Shown piece after piece: positions 1-6,924 of a stretch of DNA of 8,357 nt (within the stretch, counting starts at the first letter, position 1; each line of letters begins with the position of its first letter). The stretch is from assembly GCA_002403895.1 (NCBI GenBank), contig DHIQ01000249.1:1-8357 (forward strand), written 5' to 3'. The position numbers and the translations under genes were made by a program. The notes under the pieces are model-generated. The model had not been told where the DNA came from and ran no database searches. It saw nothing but the letters and a program-made list of their open reading frames with translations. Origin of the DNA: Candidatus Neomicrothrix sp. UBA4742 (GTDB lineage Bacteria > Actinomycetota > Acidimicrobiia > Acidimicrobiales > Acidimicrobilacustridaceae).

Positions 1-190
1 CCCTCCACAGCCAACGCAACCGAGGCAGACCCCCGGACCCGTGAGATCCGTCCGTTCCGATTTTGATCGGTAGCCCCTGGAGCCTGAAGACGCTCGACCC
101 ACCCGACCTCCTGGCATCGAACTGGTGGCATCGGACTAGCCTTCGGCCCATGCGTCGGCTCGCACCGGAGTCCGGCGCCCAACGGCTCGG
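1..190. other. Upstream non-coding stretch
   Basis: I find no supportable gene in this stretch on either strand. The only structure I see is a small perfect inverted repeat, CCGAT-TTTG-ATCGG at 57-70 (5 bp stem, 4-base loop), with no run of T after it, so it is weak as a terminator. The region should hold the promoter of the large secreted hydrolase downstream, but I could not find a convincing pair of -35 and -10 boxes. There is no good Shine-Dalgarno sequence immediately before position 191. Confidence 0.5.
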
Positions 191-334
191 ATGGGAAAGT
201 CTCGTATGAAGACACGCAGGTGGGGAACACGCGATCGTCGTCGAGGCGCGGTCGTCTCGAAGCTGTGCGTGCTGCTCGTCATGCTGCTCGGCCTGGCCTC
301 GGTGCCGGGCCTCGTCGAGGCGCCGGCCGGGGCC
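191..334 (+). other. Signal peptide region of the S15-FN3 hydrolase
   Basis: The first 48 codons encode a long arginine-rich n-region, a hydrophobic core (LCVLLVMLLGLASVPG) and an Ala-Gly-Ala|Thr-Pro junction that fits signal peptidase I. The n-region contains RR and RRR but not a canonical twin-arginine motif (no S/T-RR-x-F-L-K), so Sec export is the simpler reading and Tat cannot be excluded. Confidence 0.75.
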
Positions 335-3300
335 ACCCCGGCCACGTTCACCTCCGGCGGCGGCGTCAACCAGGTGTACACCTACGGACATCCCGTCGGC
401 TCCACGGTCGATCTGCGCGACGCGGCCAACCAGCTCGTCACCACCGGCACCGCTGACGCCCAGGGGGCGTTCCTGTTCCGGGACCTGTCCGTCGGCTCCG
501 GCTACACGGTCCACGAGGGCAGCGGGGTCTCGGCCCCCCTCACCGTCACCGCGCTGGGCGACAACCCGAGCCAAGTGTTCTACAACGGCATCTCCCTGCA
601 GGAGGGCTTCGGCTACCTGCCCACCCGCGACGGCACCACCCTGTCGGTCAACATCACCTTCCCCAAGAACGGGGCGCCGGGGCCGTGGCCGGTCCTGGTC
701 GACTACTCGGGCTATGACCCATCGCAGCCGGGCAGCCCTCCGCAGGAAGCCCAGATCTACCCCTACTTCGGCTACGTGGTGGTGGCGGTCAACATGCGGG
801 GCACGACGTGTTCGGGTGGCGCCTTCTGGTTCTTCGAGGACTCCCAGCGCACCGACGGCTACGACGCCATCGAGGCCGTCGCCGCCCAACCCTGGTCCAA
901 CGGGAACGTGGGCATGGTCGGGATCTCGTACTCGGGCTACAGCCAGCTGTACGTGGCGTCCACTCGACCGCCCCACCTGCGGGCCATCACCCCGCTCTCG
1001 CCCTTCTCCGACGCCTACCGCGGCATCCTCTACCCCGGCGGCATCCTCAACAACGGCTTCGCCCTCAACTGGGCCCTCGACCGCCAAGAAGCCTCCCAAC
1101 CGGCCGCCCACCAGTGGGTGAAGGATCGCATCGCCGCCGGGGACACGACGTGTGCCAACAACCAGGTCATGCGCTTGCAGAGCCAGGACCTGCAGGCCGC
1201 CATCACCCCCGGGCACTTCGACGATCCCCAGTACGCCTACCTCGACCCGTCCACGTTCGCCCCGCTGATCAACGTGCCCACCTACCTGGCCACCCAGTGG
1301 CAGGACGAGCAGACCGGCGGATACGGCGCCGAGTTGGCCACCACGATCGCCCAGCACACCAGGCTGCGGGCGGAGTTCACCAACGGCACGCACGTCGATC
1401 CCCTCGGCCCCGAGGAGTTCCTGCGCGTCACCGAGTTCGTCGACTTCTACGTGGGCCAACGGGTGCCCACCCAACAGGGCAACACCATCTACCGCAACGC
1501 CATCGCGTCCGCCCTGCAGGGCCTGTTCGGCACCACGATCACCCTGCCACCCAGTCGCTTCGGCTCCTACACCAACTACGCCACCGCGCTCAGCGCGTAC
1601 GAGGCGGAGGCGCCGGTGCGCATCCGCTTCGAGAACGGCGGAGTCGCCGGCAACGAGGGCGCGCCCTACGCCGGCTCGGTGTGGACCTACTCGAGCTGGC
1701 CGATCACCCAGACCACGCCCGAGCGCTGGTACGTCCAGCCCGACGGAGCCCTGGCCAAGACGGCCCCGGTGGTGCCCGACGGCCAGCCCCGAGCGTCGTC
1801 GTCCTACACCTATGACCCCACCGTGAAACGGGCGAAGTCCTTCGACGGGACCACCGATGCCATGTGGCTGTCGCATCCGGACGTGCACTGGCTGCCCGAG
1901 GCGGAGGGCAAGTCGCTCAGCTTCGTGACCCCCGCCTACACCTCCAAAGCCGCCTACGCCGGCACCGGCAGCGTCGACCTCTGGGTCCGCTCGACCGCGG
2001 CCGACACCGACTTCGAAGTGACGCTCACCGAGGTGCACCCCGACGGCAAGGAGGTGTACATCCAGAGCGGGTACCTGCGGGCCAGCCGCCGCCAACTCGA
2101 TGTCGCCGCTTCCACCGTCCTGCGGCCCCGCCAGACGTTCCAGGCCGCCGACGCCGCATCACTGCCGGCCGGGCAGTTCGTGCCGGTGCGCATCGAGCTG
2201 TTCCCGTTCGCCCAGATCGTGCGACCGGGCTCGAAGTTGCGCATCAACATCGAGGCGCCCGGCGGCAACCAGCCGTTCTGGTCCTTCGACGATCTGCCGG
2301 GCACCGCCACCAACGAGATCGCCCACTCGACGGGCATGCCGTCGAGCGTGGCGCTGCCTCGCCTCACCGACCCGCGGGCCGCCTTCTACGCCTCGAACAC
2401 GGCACCGTCGTGCTCGGTGGCGGGGGTGACCACCCAGTCCGAGTCGCTGCGAAACCAGCCCTGCCGTGACTACCAGCCGGCCCGGGTACCGACCGCCGTG
2501 ACGGCGACGGCCGCCGGCAGCCAGGTCAACGTGGCCTGGCAGGCCCCGCCCACCTGGGCGGGCTCCCCGACGCTCACCGGGTACCGGGTCACCGTGTCGC
2601 CCAGCGGCGCCACCGTGGACGTTGCTGCCGGCACCACGACCCTGGCCTACACGAACATGGCGTCGGCCGGGCCGCTCACGTTCCGGGTGGCCGCGATGTA
2701 CGGCGCCACCGTCGCCCCCGCGTCCGACGCCTCGGCGCCGGTCACCGTGCCGACCCCGACCGCGGTCGTGGGCAAGCCCGGGAACGCCTCGGCCGTCGTC
2801 ACCTGGAAGGCGCCGGTGGCGCTGGGGGGCCCGACCGTCACCGGCTACGTCGTGACCCCGTTCGTGGCGGGCGTGGCCCAGGCCCCGAGGCCGTTCGCCT
2901 CGACGGCCCTGACCCAGACGATCACCACCCTGGCCAACGCCACCACCTACACGTTCGCGGTGGCGGCCACCTACGCCTCGGGCACGGGACCGCAGTCGCC
3001 GGTGTCCGCCCCGGTGCTGGTCGGCTCGCCCTCGGCGCCCGGTCTGGTGTCGGCCACCGCTGCCAACACGTCGGCCAAGGTCGCGTGGTGGCCCCCGGCC
3101 AACAACGGCTCGCCCATCACCGGTTACGTGGTCACGCCATACGTGGCGGGCGTGGCCCAGGCGCCGAGGAACTTCACCGGCACCGCCAACAGCGTCACCG
3201 TCACCGGACTGACCAACGGGACCAGCTACACGTTCACCGTGGCCGCGGTCAACGGCGTTGGCACCGGACCGTCCTCGATCGCCACCAACGCCGTCGTCCC

Positions 3301-3877
3301 GAACCCCACCGCGCCGTCGGCGCCGTCGCTTGTCGTGGCCAAGAACGGCAACACCACCGCCTCGGTCTCGTGGAAGGCGCCCATCTCCGACGGAGGCTCC
3401 CCGGTCACCGGTTACGTGGTCACGCCGTTCGTGGGCGGCGTCGCCCAGGCGCCGGTGACTTTCAACTCGACGGCCCTCACCCAGACGATCACCGCACTGA
3501 CCAACGGGACCAGCTACACGTTCACCGTGGCCGCCTTCAACGCCATCGGGACGGGCTCGCCCTCGGTCGCCTCGGTCGCCGTCACGGTGGGAGCGCCCAG
3601 CCAGCCGACCTTCGTCTCGGCCGCCACCGCTGGCACCGGCCAGCTCAAGGTGTCGTGGTGGCCGCCGGCCAGCAACGGTTCGCCGATCACCGGGTACGTC
3701 GTGACGCCGTACATCGGGGGAGTGGCGCAGGCGCCGAGGACCTTCGCCGGCGCGGCCAGTGCCGTCACCGTGACCGGACTGACCAGCGGGACGACCTACA
3801 CGTTCACGGTCGTCGCCGTGAACGCCAACGGCTCGAGCCCACCGTCGCGGGTCACGAACGCGGTCCTGGTGCTCTAG
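191..3877 (+). CDS. Secreted CocE/peptidase S15-family hydrolase with five C-terminal fibronectin III domains
   Basis: Predicted exported serine hydrolase of the CocE / X-Pro dipeptidyl-peptidase (S15) family, whose members cleave esters or amides of acylated small molecules or proline peptides; the substrate here cannot be read from sequence. Numbering is from the ATG at 191. Residues 1-48 form a signal peptide: Arg-rich n-region, hydrophobic core near 25-38, likely cleavage after Ala-Gly-Ala 46-48. Residues about 60-122 look like a small beta-sandwich. The alpha/beta hydrolase spans about 130-425, with nucleophile Ser246 in GISYSG, Asp372 in QWQDEQ and His401 in NGTHVD matching the CocE triad. 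Residues about 470-735 match the PepX_C jelly roll. FN3 domains lie at about 764-853, 857-945, 946-1037, 1041-1134 and 1135-1226. There is no LPXTG motif or C-terminal membrane anchor, so the product is probably released or held by the FN3 array. Four cysteines in the mature part (207, 321, 741, 758) could form disulfides. ATG 206 is an equally plausible start: it gives a shorter n-region and has a purine tract (193-199) upstream. Family call firm; substrate unknown. Confidence 0.9.
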   Translation: MGKSRMKTRRWGTRDRRRGAVVSKLCVLLVMLLGLASVPGLVEAPAGATPATFTSGGGVNQVYTYGHPVGSTVDLRDAANQLVTTGTADAQGAFLFRDLSVGSGYTVHEGSGVSAPLTVTALGDNPSQVFYNGISLQEGFGYLPTRDGTTLSVNITFPKNGAPGPWPVLVDYSGYDPSQPGSPPQEAQIYPYFGYVVVAVNMRGTTCSGGAFWFFEDSQRTDGYDAIEAVAAQPWSNGNVGMVGISYSGYSQLYVASTRPPHLRAITPLSPFSDAYRGILYPGGILNNGFALNWALDRQEASQPAAHQWVKDRIAAGDTTCANNQVMRLQSQDLQAAITPGHFDDPQYAYLDPSTFAPLINVPTYLATQWQDEQTGGYGAELATTIAQHTRLRAEFTNGTHVDPLGPEEFLRVTEFVDFYVGQRVPTQQGNTIYRNAIASALQGLFGTTITLPPSRFGSYTNYATALSAYEAEAPVRIRFENGGVAGNEGAPYAGSVWTYSSWPITQTTPERWYVQPDGALAKTAPVVPDGQPRASSSYTYDPTVKRAKSFDGTTDAMWLSHPDVHWLPEAEGKSLSFVTPAYTSKAAYAGTGSVDLWVRSTAADTDFEVTLTEVHPDGKEVYIQSGYLRASRRQLDVAASTVLRPRQTFQAADAASLPAGQFVPVRIELFPFAQIVRPGSKLRINIEAPGGNQPFWSFDDLPGTATNEIAHSTGMPSSVALPRLTDPRAAFYASNTAPSCSVAGVTTQSESLRNQPCRDYQPARVPTAVTATAAGSQVNVAWQAPPTWAGSPTLTGYRVTVSPSGATVDVAAGTTTLAYTNMASAGPLTFRVAAMYGATVAPASDASAPVTVPTPTAVVGKPGNASAVVTWKAPVALGGPTVTGYVVTPFVAGVAQAPRPFASTALTQTITTLANATTYTFAVAATYASGTGPQSPVSAPVLVGSPSAPGLVSATAANTSAKVAWWPPANNGSPITGYVVTPYVAGVAQAPRNFTGTANSVTVTGLTNGTSYTFTVAAVNGVGTGPSSIATNAVVPNPTAPSAPSLVVAKNGNTTASVSWKAPISDGGSPVTGYVVTPFVGGVAQAPVTFNSTALTQTITALTNGTSYTFTVAAFNAIGTGSPSVASVAVTVGAPSQPTFVSAATAGTGQLKVSWWPPASNGSPITGYVVTPYIGGVAQAPRTFAGAASAVTVTGLTSGTTYTFTVVAVNANGSSPPSRVTNAVLVL
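3208..3246 (+). repeat. 39-base exact direct repeat within the FN3 array (copy 1)
   Basis: The bases coding for the LTNGTSYTFTVAA strand of FN3 domain 3 are identical to those at 3496-3534 in domain 4, 288 bases (96 codons, one domain period) downstream. Third positions are identical too, unlike the surrounding repeats. Confidence 0.85.
3496..3534 (+). repeat. 39-base exact direct repeat within the FN3 array (copy 2)
   Basis: Second copy of the identical 39-base block, here in FN3 domain 4. A neighbouring 22-base identity (the codons around TGYVVTP, near 3117 and 3405) also links domains 3 and 4, which supports local gene conversion or unequal exchange rather than independent convergence. 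Confidence 0.85.
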
Positions 3878-3883
3878 CGGGAC

Positions 3884-3898
3884 GGCCGCGGCGCGGCC
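3884..3898 (+). terminator. Possible weak terminator hairpin after the S15-FN3 gene
   Basis: Perfect inverted repeat GGCCGC-GGC-GCGGCC, 6 bp stem and 3-base loop, seven bases after the stop codon. No T-tract follows, so this is not a classical intrinsic terminator. It could slow transcription or be chance in GC-rich DNA. The next gene starts only 26 bases further on, so read-through into it is plausible. Confidence 0.3.
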
Positions 3899-3924
3899 AC
3901 CGACCGATCGGCCATGATGAGCTG

Positions 3925-5928
3925 ATGGCGAAGAAGAGGCGCAAGGGTGGGCGCACCACCCCCAAGGGCACCCGGCCCCTCGGCTCCGGGCTGGTCCCCG
4001 GGTTCAGCAACGACGAGCAGCTCGGGCTCGGCGCCATCGCGGCCAAGGTGCTCGAAGGTGCTCGCCGTGAACTGGTACCCGCGCCGGATGCACTCCAGGC
4101 GGAGCTGTGGGCCTCGCACGTGTGGGGCATGTCGTATGGCAAGACACTCGTCGATCTGGACTTCGAGGAGGTGCTGGCCGACGCATTCATCAGCCAAGCG
4201 ATCGGCAGAGCCAGCGCCGAGGGCCTGGCCGTGGTGCGGGTCCTCGCCGTCGTCGCACCCGAGCCCTACGCCCGTCGGGCCGGCCGGGCCGCCGACGAGA
4301 TGGCCGCCACCACCAACCTTCCCGATCCCCGCTGGGTCGCCGGTCTCGGTGCCTGGGAGCCGACGAGCGTGTTGATGTCCTCCGACCCGGTGGACGACGA
4401 CGGCGTCACCTACTTCATCGGCTTCCGTGGCACTGGTCCCCGCCCGGGTCCGGAACATTCGATCGCCGTCTACATCGACCACAACCTGATGGCGGCCAAG
4501 GACGCGTTCCCCTCCGCCCCGCTCGCCGAGGTCGAACGGACCCTGACCCGGGTCGCACACCAGGAGGGGATCGTCGTCTCGTCCCCGCCCGTCGCCGAGG
4601 CCGCCGCCCACATCCTGTGGGCCATCGACGCCACCGACCACACCTTCCACCCGGTCATCAGCGACGAGTTCAGCGACATTCGTGCCCTGGCCCTGGCCCG
4701 CTGCCGCTCGATCGTCGGGGTCAATGTCGCCGCGGACGTCGACGACGCACCCCGGATGAGCGAGGTCGAGCGCGCCGCCCTCCTCGCCGAGTTCCTCGCC
4801 TCACCCGAGTGCGCCGACGTCACCCGTGGCACCGATCGTGAGGACGTCGAACATCTCGCCTTCCACATCTCGTGGTACGCCAACGACTACGTCCTCGGCG
4901 TCGCCATGCGCTTCAGCCCCGTCATGGTCGAGATCTTCTGCGTTGACTTCGCTCCCCGCAAGATCGTGGGCGACGCCGACGACTTCACCCTCCTGGCGCA
5001 GATCCTTCGAGGCTGGATCCGCTTCGTCGGGCGACGCCGTGACCTGCCCTCCGCGCGGATCGATGATGCGCTGGCGGCCGTCGACCGATGGCAGCCCGAG
5101 ATGGTGTCGGGTGCCGGTGACACGGCGGCTTGGGGACCGGCCAAGGCCCTGGTGGCCGGCCTCGACGCCGCCGGCATCGACCTCGAAGATGGCGACGCCG
5201 TCCAGGCCTGGGTCGACCAGATGAACACCCAAGGAGGGATCGACGCCATCACCGCATCGATTGGTGCTCCCGGTGGGGAGGTCATTCCCTTCGACGGCGC
5301 CTTCGACGACGACGAGTTCGGTGGGGAGGACGAAGACTTCGCCGCCGCCGACTCCTTGCGTCAGCTCCTAGCCGCGGAGCTCGGTCGCCCGGCACCGGAC
5401 GACGCATTGGCCGTAGCCGCTGCCGGGTTGCGCGACCTGTTCCGCCGCCGGACGAAGTTGGCCCGCTCGATCCGTGCCGGGGCGGGGATCAAGCGGGCGC
5501 CGGCCGACGATGCGACCCTCGTGGTGCGGGTGGCGGCGGCCTACTTCACCCTGATCGACGACCCTGGCCTCGACATCGAGGATCAGGCCCTGCTGATGGG
5601 TATCGAGCACGTCGACCTGCTGGCCGTCACCGTTGCGGCCGTGCGGATGGGAGCGGGCACCGAGATCACCCCCGAGTGGTGCGCCTCCGCGGTGCGGTTG
5701 GCCGACAGCCTCTTGGCGGGTGTGGTCGAGCTCGACGGCGAGCCCGACCCCGATCCCGAGGCCTCGTACTACGTGGAAGGCGGGTTCGATCTCATGCTCC
5801 CCGTGTGGCGAGAGGCGCGCCTGCTCGACCCCGCCGATCAGCTCACCGAACTAGGCGTATGGGCCCTGCCGCGAGCGGTCTGCCTCGCCTGGGGCTACGA
5901 CTTCGACACCGGCAGCCCCTTGGCCTAA
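3925..5928 (+). CDS. Unrecognised 667-residue hypothetical protein
   Basis: I do not recognise a family and assign no function. The frame stays open upstream to 3085 only because it shadows the FN3 coding region, so I take the first ATG after the upstream stop. It gives a typical basic start, MAKKRRKGGR. There is no signal peptide or convincing membrane segment, so it is probably cytoplasmic. A mixed alpha/beta part covers residues about 25-450 and includes the conspicuous stretch AVYIDHNLMAAKDAF at 180-195, preceded by YFIGFRGTGP. A strongly acidic linker (about 456-472, mostly Asp/Glu with Gly and Phe) leads to a helical, Ala-rich C-terminal part (475-667) rich in Trp and acidic residues near its end. 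The basic tail plus acidic linker could suit a protein or nucleic-acid partner, but that is only inference. It lies 47 bases after the secreted hydrolase on the same strand, so the two may be co-transcribed. No clear Shine-Dalgarno is present; its ATG overlaps the TGA of a four-codon frame (3914-3925). Confidence 0.8.
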   Translation: MAKKRRKGGRTTPKGTRPLGSGLVPGFSNDEQLGLGAIAAKVLEGARRELVPAPDALQAELWASHVWGMSYGKTLVDLDFEEVLADAFISQAIGRASAEGLAVVRVLAVVAPEPYARRAGRAADEMAATTNLPDPRWVAGLGAWEPTSVLMSSDPVDDDGVTYFIGFRGTGPRPGPEHSIAVYIDHNLMAAKDAFPSAPLAEVERTLTRVAHQEGIVVSSPPVAEAAAHILWAIDATDHTFHPVISDEFSDIRALALARCRSIVGVNVAADVDDAPRMSEVERAALLAEFLASPECADVTRGTDREDVEHLAFHISWYANDYVLGVAMRFSPVMVEIFCVDFAPRKIVGDADDFTLLAQILRGWIRFVGRRRDLPSARIDDALAAVDRWQPEMVSGAGDTAAWGPAKALVAGLDAAGIDLEDGDAVQAWVDQMNTQGGIDAITASIGAPGGEVIPFDGAFDDDEFGGEDEDFAAADSLRQLLAAELGRPAPDDALAVAAAGLRDLFRRRTKLARSIRAGAGIKRAPADDATLVVRVAAAYFTLIDDPGLDIEDQALLMGIEHVDLLAVTVAAVRMGAGTEITPEWCASAVRLADSLLAGVVELDGEPDPDPEASYYVEGGFDLMLPVWREARLLDPADQLTELGVWALPRAVCLAWGYDFDTGSPLA

Positions 5929-5967
5929 CGCCGGCTCAGGCGTTGCGGGAGAGGCCACCGCCTCGCA
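5927..5967. terminator. Convergent-gene spacer with two hairpins, possible bidirectional terminator
   Basis: Two inverted repeats lie between the converging genes. AACGCC-GGCTCA-GGCGTT (5927-5944) has a perfect 6 bp stem and overlaps the stop codon of the 667-residue protein. GAGGC-CACC-GCCTC (5951-5964) has a 5 bp stem with possible outer pairing (5944-5946 with 5965-5967) around a bulge. No T-runs flank either one. The position between two convergent stops is where a shared terminator is expected, but the structure is modest. Confidence 0.35.
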
Positions 5968-5990
5968 GGGCTGGGTAGCCGGCGTCGTCG

Positions 5991-6758
5991 CTAACTGAAC
6001 TTCGTCTTGGGTCGCTCTTGGGGGACGCCGTCGACGATGATGTCGACCCGCTCGTTGTAGAACGCCACCAGGCCGATGATCTTCTGGCTCTCGGGCACCG
6101 GTGAGCGGTAGGTCCACACCACGTCGGTGGCCACCTCACCGTCGACCTCCACCGAGTAGTAGTTGGCCTCGCCCTTATAGGGGCACATCGACACGGTGGC
6201 CGAGGGCCGCAGCAGATCCGTGCGCACATCAGTGATCGGCAGGTAGTAGCGGGTGGGCAGGCCCGTCTCGAACAGCAGCCGGGCCCGGTCGCTGGAAGCC
6301 ACCGTCACCCCGTTGATCACGATTTCGACCTGACGGGAGCTGGCCAAAATGTCGACCCGGGTGTGCGGGTCGCGCGGGTGAACGAACACCTCCTCGTCCT
6401 CCTCGAACCAATGGTCCATGGCGTCCCAGTCGAGCCGCACCAGCGAGCGCAGCTCCTCGAACGGCGAGTCGGGCAGGCGCCACGCCCCGCCCTCGGCCAC
6501 CGTGTCGCCCGCCATCACGTCGTAGAACACCGAGTCGCCCCGGCTGGGGGAGTGCGCCGTCTGCCCGTTGGGGGTGAGCAGCTCGAGGCGGACGTCCTCT
6601 TCGGGGAAGTAGTACGCCGGGTAGTAGGGGATCTCCCACACCAGCTTGGGATTGACGGTGTCGGCCACCAGTTCACCGCCCAGATAGGCCCGCACCCGCC
6701 TGGCGCCCTCTTCGATGCGCAACTTGCCTCGATGGGTCTGTTCGCTGGTCTCGGCCAT
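5991..6758 (-). CDS. Tandem DUF427 domain protein
   Basis: 255-residue protein of the DUF427 family (beta-rich, biochemical role not established). The start is the ATG whose complement is 6756-6758, because GAGGAGG lies four to five bases upstream; the frame runs on to 7025 but that extension crosses the divergent spacer into the neighbouring gene. The second DUF427 copy (about 138-250) is canonical: ARLLFETGLPTRYYLP, DV, CPYKG at 192-196, YYSV, W-Y-x-x-P-x-PE, then VAFYNERVDIIVDG. The first copy (about 18-120) aligns with it segment for segment (KLVWEIPYYPAYYFP with RLLFETGLPTRYYLP; SPSRG at 70-74 with CPYKG) but has lost the Cys, Tyr and Lys. The 255-residue length is what two copies predict. 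There is no signal peptide or membrane segment, so it is probably cytoplasmic. It is divergent from the acylase gene and convergent with the 667-residue gene, so it is likely transcribed alone. Confidence 0.88.
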   Translation of the reverse strand: MAETSEQTHRGKLRIEEGARRVRAYLGGELVADTVNPKLVWEIPYYPAYYFPEEDVRLELLTPNGQTAHSPSRGDSVFYDVMAGDTVAEGGAWRLPDSPFEELRSLVRLDWDAMDHWFEEDEEVFVHPRDPHTRVDILASSRQVEIVINGVTVASSDRARLLFETGLPTRYYLPITDVRTDLLRPSATVSMCPYKGEANYYSVEVDGEVATDVVWTYRSPVPESQKIIGLVAFYNERVDIIVDGVPQERPKTKFS

Positions 6759-6761
6759 GGG

Positions 6762-6769
6762 TCCTCCTC
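6762..6769 (-). promoter_or_regulatory. Strong ribosome binding site of the DUF427 gene
   Basis: On the minus strand the sequence reads GAGGAGGA followed by CCC and the ATG. This is a near-perfect Shine-Dalgarno with about four bases between AGGAGG and the start, slightly short but good. It decides the start at 6758 against the longer open frame. Confidence 0.8.
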
Positions 6770-6820
6770 GTTCGTTCGGCGGGTCCACGGGCGTCAACCG
6801 CCGCCGCCCCCCGCCTGTTC

Positions 6821-6839
6821 CTGACAGACTGAGGTCAGT
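6821..6839. promoter_or_regulatory. Nested inverted repeats in the divergent spacer, candidate operator
   Basis: CTGAC-(8 bases)-GTCAG spans 6821-6838 and overlaps a second inverted repeat, ACTGA-GG-TCAGT, at 6828-6839. They share the right arm, so the element has three CTGA-type half sites within 19 bases. It lies 20 bases before the acylase start and about 60 before the DUF427 start, a place where a regulator or a 5' leader hairpin could act. No regulator gene is visible nearby, and short inverted repeats arise by chance. Confidence 0.3.
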
Positions 6840-6845
6840 TCGATC

Positions 6846-6853
6846 GAGGGGGG
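6846..6853 (+). promoter_or_regulatory. Ribosome binding site setting the TTG start of the acylase
   Basis: GAGGGGGG ends five to seven bases before TTG 6859. This is the only good Shine-Dalgarno in front of this frame. Together with the signal peptide it encodes, it supports TTG over the internal ATG at 6916. Confidence 0.7.
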
Positions 6854-6858
6854 TTCCG

Positions 6859-6924
6859 TTGGGGTCGACTCGTACGCGCCAGGTCATCGCCATAGCGCTG
6901 GCGGCCGTGGTGTTGATGGGGTGC
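6859..6924 (+). other. Lipoprotein signal peptide with lipobox Leu-Met-Gly-Cys22
   Basis: Codons 1-22 from TTG give a short Arg-containing n-region, a hydrophobic stretch and a Leu-Met-Gly-Cys ending, followed by a Ser/Thr/Gly/Lys linker (TSGSKSATPPDG). Met at lipobox position -2 is less common than Ala or Ser but tolerated. Type II cleavage before Cys22 would give a lipid-anchored enzyme. Confidence 0.7.

Larger units (their letters stand above)
2759..3874 (+). repeat. A-B-A-B duplicated fibronectin III domain pairs
   Basis: FN3 domains 2 to 5 of the secreted hydrolase alternate between two types. Domains 2 and 4 (type A) share WKAP, GYVVTPF and STALTQTIT. Domains 3 and 5 (type B) share WWPPA-NGSPITGYVVTPY and a VTVTGLT strand. 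This suggests that a two-domain unit (about 2759-3301) was copied as a block to give 3311-3868. Synonymous third positions have drifted between the B copies while protein motifs are kept, so the copy is not very recent. One exact 39-base match crosses the two types (3208-3246 and 3496-3534), which hints at later local exchange. FN3 domain 1 (2480-2749) is more divergent. Confidence 0.8.

Noticed and set aside
63..142. TTGATC (63-68) and TAGCCT (137-142) as promoter boxes for the secreted hydrolase
   Set aside because: They are too far apart to form one promoter, and neither has a plausible partner at 16-18 bases.
3085..3924. Long upstream extension of the 667-residue frame through the FN3 coding region
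   Set aside because: The frame is open only because of GC-rich codon bias; its translation is Arg/His/Gly-rich and low in hydrophobic order, while the overlapping frame has clear FN3 repeats. The ATG at 3925 is the sensible start.
3914..3925. Four-codon frame ATG-ATG-AGC-TGA overlapping the ATG of the 667-residue gene (TGATG), as a coupling leader
   Set aside because: Very short, has no ribosome binding site of its own, and this arrangement arises easily by chance. Recorded only as a curiosity.
3874..4650. Minus-strand frame of 258 residues opposite the start of the 667-residue gene
   Set aside because: Shadow frame: Gly/Asp/Val-rich with no family motifs, opposite a better coding frame. 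The other long minus-strand frames over the same gene are similar.
6769..6797. Minus-strand TTGACG (6797-6792) as a -35 box for the DUF427 gene
   Set aside because: At 17-18 base spacing the expected -10 reads CGAACG or similar, with no TANNNT pattern, and the implied transcript start would fall on the ribosome binding site.
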